Below are positions 34,767-46,888 of a DNA stretch of 64,000 nt, in pieces. The stretch comes from Perca fluviatilis (taxonomy: Eukaryota > Chordata > Actinopteri > Perciformes > Percidae): the NCBI RefSeq assembly GCF_010015445.1, contig NC_053112.1:6734403-6798402 (forward strand), read 5' to 3'. A model generated the notes under the pieces. The model did no database searches. It had not been told where the DNA came from and saw only the letters and a program-made list of their open reading frames with translations. Position 1 is the stretch's first letter. Each line of letters opens with the position of its first letter. The translations under genes were made by a program, and so were the position numbers.

Positions 34767-34880
34767 AAACCCTGCAGTATGCAGGGCATCAAAAATTGTT
34801 TAAAACTCTTATTGTTCCTCTCCACGGAAATCTTTAGTAAAAGGGTGAAGATAACGATCTGAAGAGAAGCCAGAGTGTAT
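34767..34880 (-). pseudogene. U5 copy 5 (type B, internal deletions)
   Basis: Several bases are missing around the loop-proximal stem (CGTTATCTTCACCC versus CGTATAAATCTTTCGCC). The remaining stems, Sm site (AATTTTTG) and 3' stem GCCCTGC/GCAGGGT are intact. An octamer-like TGCAAAT lies at 35107, 227-233 bp upstream of its 5' end. Confidence 0.7.
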
Positions 34881-35543
34881 TGCTGTTTGGTTGTGAAGTG
34901 AGCGACCAGATTCTCCACCTCATGTTCCTCACTTATGGTACAGAAAGTACCTGAGCTTTCTCGGGGGATGGTGGGGGGCTCCTAAGAAGCCTTGTGCTGG
35001 GGGAGAAGTGTATACTATGTGCTTATAGTGTCACCTATTCATGTGTGTTTACGTTATGTTTCCTTGAATATTATGGTTACTATGTCATCTTTTCTTCATT
35101 TTATGTTGCAAATGTCCTTTTATTAATGTAAAGGAAATAATGATTCTCCTGTATTGTTCAAAACGTTCTGCATATTCAAAACATCACGTGTTTCTGGATG
35201 GTTTTTTTTTAGGAATCATGTTCATCTACAACAACAAATCTGTCAGAGAACGAGACCGTGTTAAAGCTAGAAACTCCAAAACTTTAAATCTATCTTTATT
35301 TTTCACTTCCTGTTGTGCTCTTTAACCCAAAAATTTAGCATTTTCATTTGAGAGCTGGACATTTCTGACCGCATTCAAAGGCAGCTTCATTTCACGGAGA
35401 AAGCGAAATATTGTAAATATTAAGGAGGGGTCAGGGGGAGACGCAATCACGCTGCTCACCCACACACATCGGCGGTCAAACAGATCTATAATGCTCAGTT
35501 ATAAAGTCTGGCTGTGTTTAGTTTTATTTTTCACATATTGAAG

Positions 35544-35660
35544 GACGTCGCATGAAGCAGGGCATCAAAAAATTATTTAGAACTCTTAATGTTCCTCTCC
35601 ACGGAAATCTTTAGTAAAAGGCGAAAGATTTATACGATCTGAAGAGAAACGAGAGTGAAT
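35544..35660 (-). ncRNA. U5 snRNA copy 6 (type C)
   Basis: The body from CTCTTCAGATCGTATAAATC through loop I to GAGAGGAACATTAAGAG and the Sm site AATTTTTTGATGCC are intact. The 3' stem GCCCTGC pairs with a changed GCGACGTCC, so it is weakened. 5' end ATTCACTCTCG. Promoter block upstream intact. Confidence 0.82.
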
Positions 35661-36908
35661 TGCGGTACTGTTGTGAAGTGACCGACCATATTCTCCGCCT
35701 CATGTTCCTCACTTATGGTTCATTGATTAAAAAAAAATAAAAAGGTAGCTCCGATTATTAACATTGTTTGGAATCCTCACAAATATAAACATCCTTATAG
35801 CGAAGACTTTAAATAATGGCACCAAAATACTGTGGAAGTGAGAGATAAATGTAACAAAGTGTAGCCTGTAATAGTGATGGGCGAATGAAGCGTTGTGAAG
35901 CAGTGAACCACTGAGAAGAATTGTTTTGAAAATGGGTTGATTACTCGAAGCTTCAGTAACAGCGACCTCGCCTGGTGAAGTGCCAAGGCTGCATCTAAAT
36001 TATCTTCTGGTAGATAGTGGACAGGAGGCTTTAAGAGGCTTTAAGGCGAGCTAATAAAATCACACACACACACACGTGCACATGTATAGTAAGAATGGGA
36101 TATCATTCTTTTGACAAAAAAAAATTAATGAATTTGTGTATTGTGCTATTGGGTATTGGGGAGGGAGTGCTTGGGAAACTGACGATGTGCTGGGAAAATA
36201 TGGCACAAGTTGGGTGTGCTTGTGTAACTATGGCCAGGGGTATGTGGTAGGGAAGACTCGGAAAGATTTTTTATTAAGGAACATTATTTTTTCCACACGT
36301 TTTAGACTAAGTCTGTTTCTTTTTTGCTCACAAACTCTCTACATTTAGAAAAACTTCATTGAGAGAGAACGGGACACGGCCGACGCTTTTATCCATGCAT
36401 ACATACATTACATACCTTCATACATTACATACCTATAACGGAGCGGATCAGAATAGTGCAGTCCCACGTCAGAACGACCTCTCTTCCTAGATGCTTCCAT
36501 AGTAGGCTAATGAAAATAAATTGATACAAACAAACTAATGCTACTACGAACCAAACGCAATGTTGTGCATTAAAGTTATTACGCTTTGAGCTTGAAACGA
36601 GGCGGTGCCAGTTGTAGTGCAGCAGCTGACTGGTCCGCGTGTGGCGGTGGTGCTGCGGCGCACTCCGCTGATTCATTCAGAGAATGAAGCAGGTGCTGCT
36701 CCGGACGTCATATATGTCACGTGATGTTTCCGTACCAAAGCAACCTTCGGAGCGCTTCAAATGGAGTTGTAGTTAATGGTTTGAAGCACGTACCGAAGTT
36801 TCAGTGTCAGACTGACACCACTATTTCCCACGTTATAAAATAGTATGAACACTGCCTGGTTGTAGATCATAAACAACCACATATGATTGTATTTTTCCAC
36901 ATAAAAAT

Positions 36909-37022
36909 GAAGCCCCACATAACGTAAGCAAAAATTATTTGCAACTCTTATTGTTCCTCTCCACGGAAATCTTTAGTAAAAGGCGAAAGATTTATACGAT
37001 CTGAAGAGAAACAAGAGTGTAT
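36909..37022 (-). ncRNA. U5 snRNA copy 7 (type A)
   Basis: Loop I and the 5' stem are canonical. The 3' stem-loop is shortened (CTTACGTTATGTGGGGC) and the Sm site is AATTTTTGC. Promoter block intact. Opens the best-preserved 3.4-kb A-B-C unit (copies 7-9). Confidence 0.8.
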
Positions 37023-38198
37023 TGGAGTGTTGCTGTGAAGTGACCGACCAGATTCTCCGCCTCATGTTCCTCACTTATGGTCCAGTACCTGAGTACCTGA
37101 GCTTTTCTGGGGGTGGGGGGCTCCTAAGACTTTGTGCTAGGGAGAAGCGTATACTATGTGCTTATAGTGTCACCTATACATGCTTATTTGGTTTACGTTA
37201 TGTTTCCTTGAATGTTATGGTCACTATGTCACCTTTTCTTGATTTTTGTCTGGGTATGTGGTGATGACGAAAGGTAGGTTGGGGGCGTGTTCATGTTATA
37301 AATGGTGTTGTGTGTATATATACCGTTAAAAATGAATAAAACTTGTATTCATAAGAACTATCAAAGTTACTTTTAGTTAACTTAACTGTTAAGGTCGCAC
37401 AACCGGGTGACGAATGAGCGGCGCGAAAATGCGAAAAGCTATTCACACCGGCGCGAGCGATTATGGAGCAGTTGAGTGAGAATTTGTATGCATCATTTTA
37501 TGGTGCAAATGTCCTTTATTAATGTAAAGGAAATAATGATTCTCCTGTATTGTTCAAAACGTTCTGCATATTCAAAACATCACGTGTTTCTGGATGGGTT
37601 TTTTAGGAATCATGTTCATCTACAACAACAAATCTGTCAGAGAACGAGACCGTGTTAAATCCAGAAACTCCAAAAGTTTAAATCTACATGAATCTATCTT
37701 TATTTTTCACTTTCTGTTGTGCAGGAACACTAAGAGGTTTATGCAACAACAAGCTTTTGTCAACTTTTGAAGTTGATGTGTTGGCTATGATTAATTATAA
37801 CGTCAGTCGTTAATTCAACAATTAATATAAGACACCTAGTTGGGCTTACTAAAATAGCTATACAGTTTCATTAAACAGATAATGTATAAATACTATCATG
37901 AGCTAATATTAACAGTGTTTAATGATAGGGCCTTTAAAATTATCACTTCAAAGGTTGGATCAATCCTAAGTAGAATAGATAAGCATATAAGAAGGTGGGT
38001 CCAAACCAGTTAATGATTATAAGACGAATTCTTTTTTAAAGATCATTTTTGGCATTTTAGTCCCTTTATTTAAAGGAGTAACTTGATTTATAGGGGTAGA
38101 TATCTGCCTTGACATAAACAACTCTGACTTCATGAAGTATTAGTAGTATTAAATGCTCATAGCTAATCATATTTTCATTTATATTTCACATTGAAAGG

Positions 38199-38316
38199 AA
38201 GCCCGGCCGTATACAGGGCATCAAAAAATTATTTAAAACTCTTATTGTTCCTCTCCACGGAAATCTTTAGTAAAAGGCGAAAGATTTATACGATCTGAAG
38301 AGAAGCAAGAGTGTAT
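38199..38316 (-). ncRNA. U5 snRNA copy 8 (type B)
   Basis: The complete U5 body has canonical loop I, Sm site (AATTTTTTGATGCC) and a 3' stem-loop GCCCTGTATACGGCCGGGC. An extra GC pair in the promoter (TTCTCGCCCGCCTC) lengthens the PSE-to-start distance slightly. Octamer-like TGCAAAT at 38549, 233-239 bp upstream. Confidence 0.87.
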
Positions 38317-38985
38317 TGCTGTCTGGTCGTGAAGTGAGCGACCAGATTCTCGCCCGCCTCATGTTCCTCACTTTATGGTACAGAAAGTACCTGAGCTTTC
38401 TGGGGGGATGGGGGGGCTCCTAAGAAGCCTTGTGCTGGGGAGAAGTGTATACTATGTGCTTATAGTGTCACCTATTCATGCGTATTTGGTTTACGTTATG
38501 TTTCCTTGAATATTATGGTTACTATGTCATCTTTTCTTCATTTTATGGTGCAAATGTCCTTTTATTAATGTAAAGGAAATAATGATTCTCCTGTATTGTT
38601 CAAAACGTTCTGCATATTCAAAACATCACGTGTTTCTGGATGGTTTTTTTTTAGGAATCATGTTCATCTACAACAACAAATCTGTCAGAGAACGAGACCG
38701 TGTTAAAGCTAGAAACTCCAAAAGTTTAAATCTATCTTTATTTTTCACTTCCTGTTGTGCTCTTTAACCCCAAAATTTAGCATTTTCATTTGAGAGCTGG
38801 ACATTTCTGACCGCATTCAAAGGCAGCTTCATTTCACGGAGAAAGCGAAATATTCTAAATATTAAGGAGGGGTCAGGGGGAGACGCAATCACGCTGCTCA
38901 CCCACACACATCGGCAGTCAAACAGATCTATAATGATCAGTTATAAAGTCAGGCTGTGTTTAGGTTTGTTTTTCACATTGAAAGG

Positions 38986-39103
38986 AAGGCCCGCATGAAG
39001 CAGGGCATCAAAAAATTATTTAGAACTCTTAATGTTCCTCTCCACGGAAATCTTTAGTAAAAGGCGAAAGATTTATACGATCTGAAGAGAAACGAGAGTG
39101 AAT
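38986..39103 (-). ncRNA. U5 snRNA copy 9 (type C)
   Basis: All core elements intact: loop I CGCCTTTTACTA, GTGGAGAGGAAC, Sm site AATTTTTTGATGCC and 3' stem GCCCTGCTTCATGCGGGCC. Promoter block intact with the type-C TTCATTGATTA(A)n upstream. Confidence 0.87.
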
Positions 39104-40356
39104 TGCGGTACTGTTGTGAAGTGACCGACCATATTCTCCGCCTCATGTTCCTCACTTATGGTTCATTGATTAAAAAAAAAAAAAAAGGTAGCTCCGATTA
39201 TTAACATTGTTTGGAATCCTCACAAATATAAACATCCTTATAGCGAAGACTTTAAATAATGGCACCAAAATACTGTGGAAGTGAGAGATAAATGTAACAA
39301 AGTGTAGCCTGTAATAGTGATGGGCGAATGAAGCGTTGTGAAGCAGTGAACCACTGAGAAGAATTGTTTTGAAAATGGGTTGATTACTCGAAGCTTCAGT
39401 AACAGCGACCTCGCCTGGTGAAGTGCCAAGGCTGCATCTAAATTATCTTCTGGTAGATAGTGGACGGGAGGCTTTAAGAGGCTTTAAGGCTAGTGAAATA
39501 AATCACACACACACACACGTGCACATGTATAGTAAGAATGGGATATCATTCTTTTGACAAATAAAGATTAATGAATTTGTGTATTGTGCTATTGGGTATT
39601 GGGGAGGGAGTGCTTGGGAAACTGACGATGTGCTGGGAAAATATGGCACAAGTTGGGTGTGCTTGTGTAACTATGGCCAGGGGGTATGTGGGATAGGGAA
39701 CACTCAAAGATTTTTTATTAAGGAACATTATTTTTTCCACACGTTTTAGACTAAGTCTGTTTCTTTTTTTGCTCACAAACTCTCTACATTTAGAAAAACT
39801 TCATTGAGAGAGAACGGATGACGCCGGCTGACGCTTTTATCCATGCATACATACATTACATACCTTCATACATTACATACCTTATCAGGAGCGATCAGAA
39901 TAGAGTTTCCCCACGTCAGAACGACCTCTCTTCCTAGATGCTTCCATAGTAGGCTAATGAAAATAAATTGATACAAACAAACTAATGCTACTACGAACCA
40001 AACGCAATGTTGTGCATTAAAGTTATTACGCTTTGAGCTTGAAACGAGGCGGTGCCAGTTGTAGTGCAGCAGCTGACTGGTCCGCGTGTGGCGGTGGTGC
40101 TGCGAACCACTCAGCTGATTCATTCAGAGAATGAAGCAGGTGCTGCTCCGGACGTCATATGTCACGTGATGTTTCCGTACCAAAGCAACCTTCGGAGCAG
40201 TGCTTCAAATGGAGTTGTAGTTAATGGTTTGAAGCACGTACCGAAGTTTCAGTGTCAGACTGACACCACTAGTTCCCACGTTATAAAATAGTATGAACAC
40301 TGCCTGGTTGTAGATCATAAACAACCACATATGATTGTATTTTTCCACATAAAAAT

Positions 40357-40474
40357 GAAGCCCCACATAACGCAGTGTACAAAAAATTATTTGAAACTCT
40401 TATTGTTCCTCTCCACAGAAATCTTTAGTAAAAGGCGAAAGATTTATACGATCTGAAGAGAAACAAGAGTGTAT
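40357..40474 (-). ncRNA. U5 snRNA copy 10 (type A)
   Basis: One change in the loop-proximal stem (TTTCTGTGG for TTTCCGTGG) and a Sm site of AATTTTTTGTACAC, so the start of the 3' stem is altered. Otherwise complete, with an intact promoter. Confidence 0.82.
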
Positions 40475-41657
40475 TGGAGTGTTGCTGTGAAGTGAGCGAC
40501 CAGATTCTCCGCCTCATGTTCCTCACTTATGGTTCAGTACCTGAGTACCTGAGCTTTCTGGGGGGGGGGGGGCTCCTAAGAAGCTTTGTGCTGGGGAGAA
40601 GCGTATACTATGTGCTTATAGTGTCACCTATACATGCTTATTTGGTTTACGTTATGTTTCCTTGAATGTTATGGTCACTATGTCATCTTTTCTTGATTTT
40701 TGTCTGGTTATGTGGTGATGACGAAAGGTAGGTTCGGGGGGCGTGTTCATGTTATAAATGGTGTTGTATATATACCGTTAAAAATGAATAAAACTTGTAT
40801 TCATAAGAACTATCAAAGTTACTTTTAGTTAACTTAACTGTTAAGGCCGTTACACACCGGGTGACGAATGAGCGACGCGAAAATGCGAAAAGCTATTCAC
40901 ACCGGCAGCGATGCGAATTTGCGACAGTTGAGTGAGAATTTGTATGCATCATTTTATGGTGCAAATGTCCTTTTATTAATGTAAAGGAAATAATGATTCT
41001 CCTGTATTGTTCAAAACGTTCTGCATATTCAAAACATCACGTGTTTCTGGATGGGTTTTTTTAGGAATCATGTTCATCTACAACAACAAATCTGTCAGAG
41101 AACGAGACCGTGTTAAAGCCAGAAACTCCAAAAGTTTAAATCTACATGAATCTATCTTTATTTTTCACTTTCTGTTGTGCAGGAACACTAAGAGGTTTAT
41201 GCAACAACAAGCTTTTGTCAACTTTTGAAGTTGATGTGTTGGCTATGATTAATTATAACGTCAGTCGTTAATTCAACAATTAATATAAGACACCTAGTTG
41301 GGCTTACTAAAATAGCTATACAGTTTCATTAAACAGATAATGTATAAATACTATCATGAGCTAATATTAACAGTGTTTAATGATAGGGCCTTTAAAATTA
41401 TCACTTCAAAGGTTGGATCAATCCTAAGTAGAATAGATAAGCATATAAGAAGGTGGGTCCAAACCAGTTAATGATTACAAGACGAATTCTTTTTTCAAAG
41501 ATCATTTTTTGGCATTTTAGTCCTTTATTTAAAGAAGTAACTTGATTTATAGGGGTAGATATCTGCCTTGACATAAATAATTCTGACTTCATGAAGTATT
41601 AGTAATACTAAATGCTCATAGCTAATCATATTTTTATTTATATTTCACATTGAAAGG

Positions 41658-41775
41658 AAGCCCTGCAGTATACAGGGCATCAAAAAATTATTTAAAACTC
41701 TTATTGTTCCTCTCCACGGAAATCTTTAGTAAAAGGCGAAAGATTTATACGATCTGAAGAGAAGCCAGAGTGTAT
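41658..41775 (-). ncRNA. U5 snRNA copy 11 (type B)
   Basis: The full U5 body is canonical, with Sm site AATTTTTTGATGCC and 3' stem GCCCTGTATACTGCAGGGC, which pairs perfectly. Promoter block present but with one change (GAAAATGAG). Octamer-like TGCAAAT at 42000, 225-231 bp upstream. A strong candidate for an expressed gene. Confidence 0.88.
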
Positions 41776-41999
41776 TGCTGTCTGGTCGTGAAGGGAGCGA
41801 CCAGATTCTCCGCCTCATTTTCCTCACTTATGGTACAGAAAGTACCTGAGCTTTCTGGGGGGGGGGGCTCCTAAGAAGCCTTGTGCTGGGGAGAAGCGTA
41901 TACTATGTGCTTATAGTGTCACCTATTCATGCGTATTTGGTTTACGTTATGTTTCCTTGAATATTATGGTTACTATGTCATCTTTTCTTCATTTTATGG

Positions 42000-42006
42000 T
42001 GCAAAT
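42000..42006. promoter_or_regulatory. octamer-like distal element of U5 copy 11
   Basis: TGCAAAT (7 of 8 bases of ATGCAAAT) 225-231 bp upstream of the RNA start, the usual place for an snRNA distal enhancer with an Oct1 site. The same site lies 227-240 bp upstream of type B copies 5, 8 and 16 (35107, 38549, 46334). Confidence 0.5.
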
Positions 42007-42420
42007 GTCCTTTTATTAATGTAAAGGAAATAATGATTCTCCTGTATTGTTCAAAACGTTCTGCATATTCAAAACATCACGTGTTTCTGGATGGTTTTTT
42101 TTTAGGAATCATGTTCATCTACAACAACAAATCTGTCAGAGAACGAGACCGTGTTAAAGCGAAACTCCAAAAACTTTAAATCTATCTTTATTTTTCACTT
42201 CCTGTTGTGCTCTCTATAACCCCAAAAATTTAGCATTTTCATTTGAGAGCTGGACATTTCTGACCGCATTCAAAGGCAGCTTCATTTTCACGGAGAGAGC
42301 GAAATATTCTAAATATTAAGGAGGGGTCAGGGGAGACCCAATCACGCTGCTCACCACACACATCGCGTCAAACAATCTATAACTCAGTTTAAAGGGCTGT
42401 GTTTATTTTTTTACATTAAA

Positions 42421-42527
42421 AACCCGCATGAAGCAGGCATAAAAAATTATTTAGAACTCTTAATGTTCCTCTCCACGGAAATCTTTAGTAAAAGCGAAAA
42501 TTTATACGATCTGAAAAAACGAATGAA
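42421..42527 (-). pseudogene. U5 copy 12 (type C, many small deletions)
   Basis: Loop I region lacks bases (TTTTCGCTTTTACT), the 5' end is shortened and the 3' stem is broken (TATGCCTGCTTCATGCGGGT). Flanks 42340-42430 share the same pattern of one- and two-base losses against copy 9, so assembly error is an alternative to true decay. Promoter block is intact. Confidence 0.65.
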
Positions 42528-43764
42528 GTACTGTTGTGAAGTGACCGACCATATTCTCCGCCTCATGTTCCTCACTTATGGTTCATTGATTAAAAAAAAA
42601 GGAAGCGTATCCGCTTATTACCCACATTGTTTGGAATCCTCACAAATATAAACATCCTTATAGCGAAGACTTTAAATAATGGCACCAAAATACTGTGGAA
42701 GTGAGAGATAAATGTAACAAAGTGTAGCCTGTAATAGTGATGGGCGAATGAAGCGTTGTGAAGCAGTGAACCACTGAGAAGAATTGTTTTGAAAATGGGT
42801 TGATTACTCGAAGCTTCAGTAACAGCGACCTCGCCTGGTGAAGTGCCAAGGCTGCATCTAAATTATCTTCTGGTAGATAGTGGACGGGAGGCTTTAAGAG
42901 GCTTTAAGGCTAGTGAAATAAATCACAACACACACAAGATTTAGAATGGGATATCATTCTTTTGACAAATAAAGATTAATGAATTTGTGTATTGTGCTAT
43001 TGGGTATTGGGGAGGGAGTGCTTGGGAAACTGACGATGTGCTGGGAAAATATGGCACAAGTTGGGTGTGCTTGTGTAACTATGGCCAGGGGGTATGTGGG
43101 ATAGGGAACACTCAAAGATTTTTTATTAAGGAACATTATTTTTTCCACACGTTTTAGACTAAGTCTGTTTCTTTTTTTGCTCACAAACTCTCTACATTTA
43201 GAAAAACTTCATTGAGAGAGAACGGATGACGCCGGCTGACGCTTTTATCCATGCATACATACATTACATACCTTCATACATTACATACCTTATCAGGAGC
43301 GATCAGAATAGAGTTTCCCCACGTCAGAACGACCTCTCTTCCTAGATGCTTCCATAGTAGGCTAATGAAAATAAATTGATACAAACAAACTAATGCTACT
43401 ACGAACCAAACGCAATGTTGTGCATTAAAGTTATTACGCTTTGAGCTTGAAACGAGGCGGTGCCAGTTGCAGTGCAGCAGCTGACTGGTCCGCGTGTGGC
43501 GGTGGCGCTGCGAACCGCTCAGCTGATTCATTCAGAGAATGAATCAGTTGCTGCTTCAGACGTCATATGTCACGTGATTTTTCCGTACCAAAGCAACCTT
43601 CAGAGCAGTGCTTCAAATGGAGTTGTAGTTAATGGTTTGAAGCACGTACCGAAGTTTCAGTGTCAGACTGACACCACTAGTTCCCACGTTATAAAATAGT
43701 ATGAACACTGCCTGGTTGTAGATCATAAACAACCACATATGATTGTATTTTTCCACATAAAAAT

Positions 43765-43883
43765 GAAGCCCCACATAACGCAGGGCATCAAAAAATTATT
43801 TTCAACTCTTATTGCTCCTCTCCACGGAAATCTTTAGTAAAAGGCGAAAAATTTATACGATCTGAAGAGAAACAAGAGTGTAT
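43765..43883 (-). ncRNA. U5 snRNA copy 13 (type A)
   Basis: One stem change (GAGAGGAGC for GAGAGGAAC) and AAATTTTTCGCC before loop I. Sm site and 3' stem (GCCCTGCGTTATGTGGGGC) intact. Promoter region has GAAGCGGAG for GAGGCGGAG. First member of the second 11.2-kb unit. Confidence 0.8.
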
Positions 43884-44799
43884 TGGAGTGTTGCTGTGAA
43901 GTGAGCGACCAGATTCTCCGCTTCATGTTCCTCACTTATGGTTCAGTACCTGAGTACCTGAGCTTTCTGGGGGGTGGGTGGGGGGCTCCTAAGAAGCTTT
44001 GTGCTGGGGAGAAGCGTATACTATGTGCGCTTATAGTGTCACCTATTATATGCTTATTTGGTTTACGTTATGTATCCTTGAATGTTATGGTGCACTATGT
44101 CATCTTTTCTTGATTTTTGTCTGGGTATGTGGTGATGACGAAAGATAGGTGCGGGGGCGTGTTCATGTTATAAATTGTGTGTTGTATATGCTACTGTAAT
44201 CTATTTATTGACTTTGTGTTGTGAAATACACAGTGAATTTAATTCCCACTGAAAAACGTATGTGTAGGGCTTTTATTGTGAAAGGTAAGAACTGAAAGAA
44301 ACTCTCTGGTAAACGCTGCATTTGTGAGAGTTGAAAGGGAATAATAAATGTTGCTGTCCGTACAGTCTGTGGGTCAGACAGCAGCCTCTGTGTTGTTGTA
44401 TTATGATCCTCATAAGTAAACAACACAACATGATTGGTTGATGTCTTTAAAATCGACCTTGTTTCTAAAAAAATTACGCGCTTTATCCCTAATATTGACG
44501 TTCTGTGTGAAAGTACTTGTGATGAACACAACAGCTTGAAAACATATATTGACGTGCAAATTAATCACAACAACAGAAAAACGTTCCCTGTGTGTAAAGG
44601 CCTTGACTCAGACTTCTGCTAGCTACCAAATGTTAACTTTGCTGTCCAATTAAACGAACAAACAAACATAACGTTATTCACAATCAGTACTTTAACACTC
44701 GGCTTGTTGTCCAACAGAAAACTGACTCCTGTCTTCTTGGCTCTATGAAGATACATTACCGTCCTGATTGTTTACGTTTATTGTTCACATCAGCAGTAA

Positions 44800-44900
44800 G
44801 GTCCGCTTTACTAAGAACATCAAACAACAGATAATACTCTCACTGTTTCTCCATGGAAATCTATAGTGAAAGGCGAATTATTTTAGATATGAAGAGTTGA
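44800..44900 (-). pseudogene. highly diverged U5-like remnant (copy 14)
   Basis: Only the core is recognisable: TTCGCCTTTCACTATAGATTTCCATGGAG. No promoter block and no clear Sm site. It sits in about 270 bp that is missing from the paralogous position in the first 11.2-kb unit (before copy 4). Confidence 0.55.
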
Positions 44901-44995
44901 AGTGATAGCAGAAATAGTTTTCACTTCGTAAAGTTATATCAACCTTTGTTTTAAATCGTAAATAACCACATTTCATTTATTTTTTACATCGAAGA

Positions 44996-45113
44996 AAGCC
45001 CCGCATGACGCAGAGTACCAAAAAATAATTTGAAACTCTTAATGTTCCTCTCCACGGAAATCTTTAGTAAAAGGCGAAAGAATTATACAATCTGAAGAGA
45101 AACGAGCAGATAA
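44996..45113 (-). ncRNA. U5 snRNA copy 15 (type D)
   Basis: Loop I intact. Variant GATTGTATAATTC and 5' end TTATCTGCTCG as in copy 4, but with a complete 3' end (GGTACTCTGCGTCATGCGGGGC) and Sm site AATTATTTTTTGG. Promoter-like block at about 45147-45167 (ACCATGAGTGAGGAACATGAG). Could be a divergent U5 variant or an old pseudogene. Confidence 0.65.
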
Positions 45114-45980
45114 CGCGGGAATTGAAGTGAGCGACCACATTCTCCGCCTCATGTTCCTCACTCATGGTTCACTGTAAATAAAGGCGCAGTATTGAAATTA
45201 TTTGAACCCGTCAAATATATAAACTGCCTACAAGGTCGACTTCAAATAATTGCACCAACATAACTGTGGAGATAAGAGAAAACTTAGAAAAAAAAAAGTG
45301 TAGCCTGTATAACTTTCACACATGCGCCAAGCATTGTGCTCACTACTCACTATAACACGGTCCTGGCTTCTTGGTCACCCACTTCAGTAGGTGACGCTGT
45401 AGTGAAAAACTAGGGTCCTAGGATTGCGAACTTCATGCTACCTGAGTCCATGGATGTAAACTATAGAGCCACTCACTGAAACTGCAGGAAACCTAAGAGG
45501 TTTATGCAACAACAAGCTTTGATCATCTTTTAAAGTTGATGTGCTGGCTATGATTAATTATAATGTCAGTCGTTAATTCAACAATTAATATAAGACACCT
45601 AGTTGGGCTTACTAAAATAGCTATACGGTTTCATTAAACAGATGATGTACGAATACGTAAGGCTACTAACAGTAAGCTATCATAAGCTAACATTAACAGT
45701 GTTTAATGATAGGGCCTTTAAAACTATCACTTCAAAGGTTGGATCAATCCTAAGTAGAATAGATAAGCATATAAGAAGGTGGGTCCAAAAGGGTTATTGA
45801 TTACAAGACGAATTATTTTTTTAAAGATCATTTTTGGCATTTTATGGCTTTCTTTGATGGAGTAACTTGATTATATAGGGCAGATTCCTGTTTTGACAGA
45901 AGAAATGCTGACTTCATGAAGTATTCTTAGTACTAAATGCTCATAAATATCATATTTTCTGTTGTATTTCACATTGAAAG

Positions 45981-46100
45981 GAAACCCTGCAGTATGCAGG
46001 GGCATCAAAAATTGTTTAAAACTCTTATTGTTCCTCTCCACGGAAATCTTTAGTAAAAGGCGAAAAGATTTATACGATCTGAAGAGAAGCCAGAGTGTAT
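45981..46100 (-). ncRNA. U5 snRNA copy 16 (type B)
   Basis: One extra base before loop I (AATCTTTTCGCC). Sm site AACAATTTTTGATGCC. The 3' stem-loop GCCCCTGCATACTGCAGGGT pairs well. Octamer-like TGCAAAT at 46334, 234-240 bp upstream; promoter block intact. Confidence 0.8.
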
Positions 46101-46770
46101 TGCTGTCTGGTTGTGAAGTGAGCGACCAGATTCTCCACCTCATGTTCCTCACTTATGGTACAGAAAGTACCTGAGCTTTCTCGGGGGGATGGGGTGGGGG
46201 CTCCTAAGAAGCCTTGTGCTGGGAAGAAGCGTATACTATGTCGCTTATAGTGTCACCTATTCATGCGTATTTGGTTTACGTTATGTTTCCTTGAATGTTA
46301 TGGTTACTATGTCATCTTTTCTTCATTTTATGGTGCAAATGTCCTTTTATTAATGTAAAGGAAATAATGATTATCCTGTATTGTTCAAAACGTTCTGCAT
46401 ATTCAAAACATCACGTGTTTCTGGATGGGGTTTTTTAGGAATCATGTTCATCTACAACAACAAATCTGTCAGAGAACGAGACCGTGTTAATAGCTAGAAA
46501 CTCCAAAACTTTAAATCTATCTTTATTTTTCACTTCCTGTTGTGCTCTTTAACCCCAAAAATTTAGCATTTTCATTTGAGAGCTGGACATTTCTGAGCGC
46601 ATTCAAAGGCAGCTTCATTTCACGGAGAAAGCGGAAATATTCTAAATATTAAGGAGGGGTCAGGGGAGGCGCAATCACGCTGCTCACCCACACGCATCGG
46701 CAGTCAAACAGATCTATAATGATCAGTTATAGAGTCAGGCTGTGTTTAGGTTTGTTTTTCACATTGAAAG

Positions 46771-46888
46771 GAAGGCCCGCATGAAGCAGGGCATCAAAAA
46801 TTATTTAGAACTCTTAATGTTCCTCTCCACGGAAATCTTTAGTAAAAGGCGAAAGATTTATACGATCTGAAGAGAAACGAGAGTGAAT
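46771..46888 (-). ncRNA. U5 snRNA copy 17 (type C)
   Basis: Complete body with canonical loop I and stems, Sm site AATTTTTGATGCC, 3' stem GCCCTGCTTCATGCGGGCC. The promoter block has a one-base insertion (ACCATAAGATGAGG), which may weaken it. Confidence 0.83.

Noticed and set aside
44205..44531. 108-codon minus-strand frame with a shorter duplicate at 33250-33489
   Set aside because: Two copies within the same 11.2-kb duplication, and the frame differs at the end. No recognisable domain, so not called as a gene.
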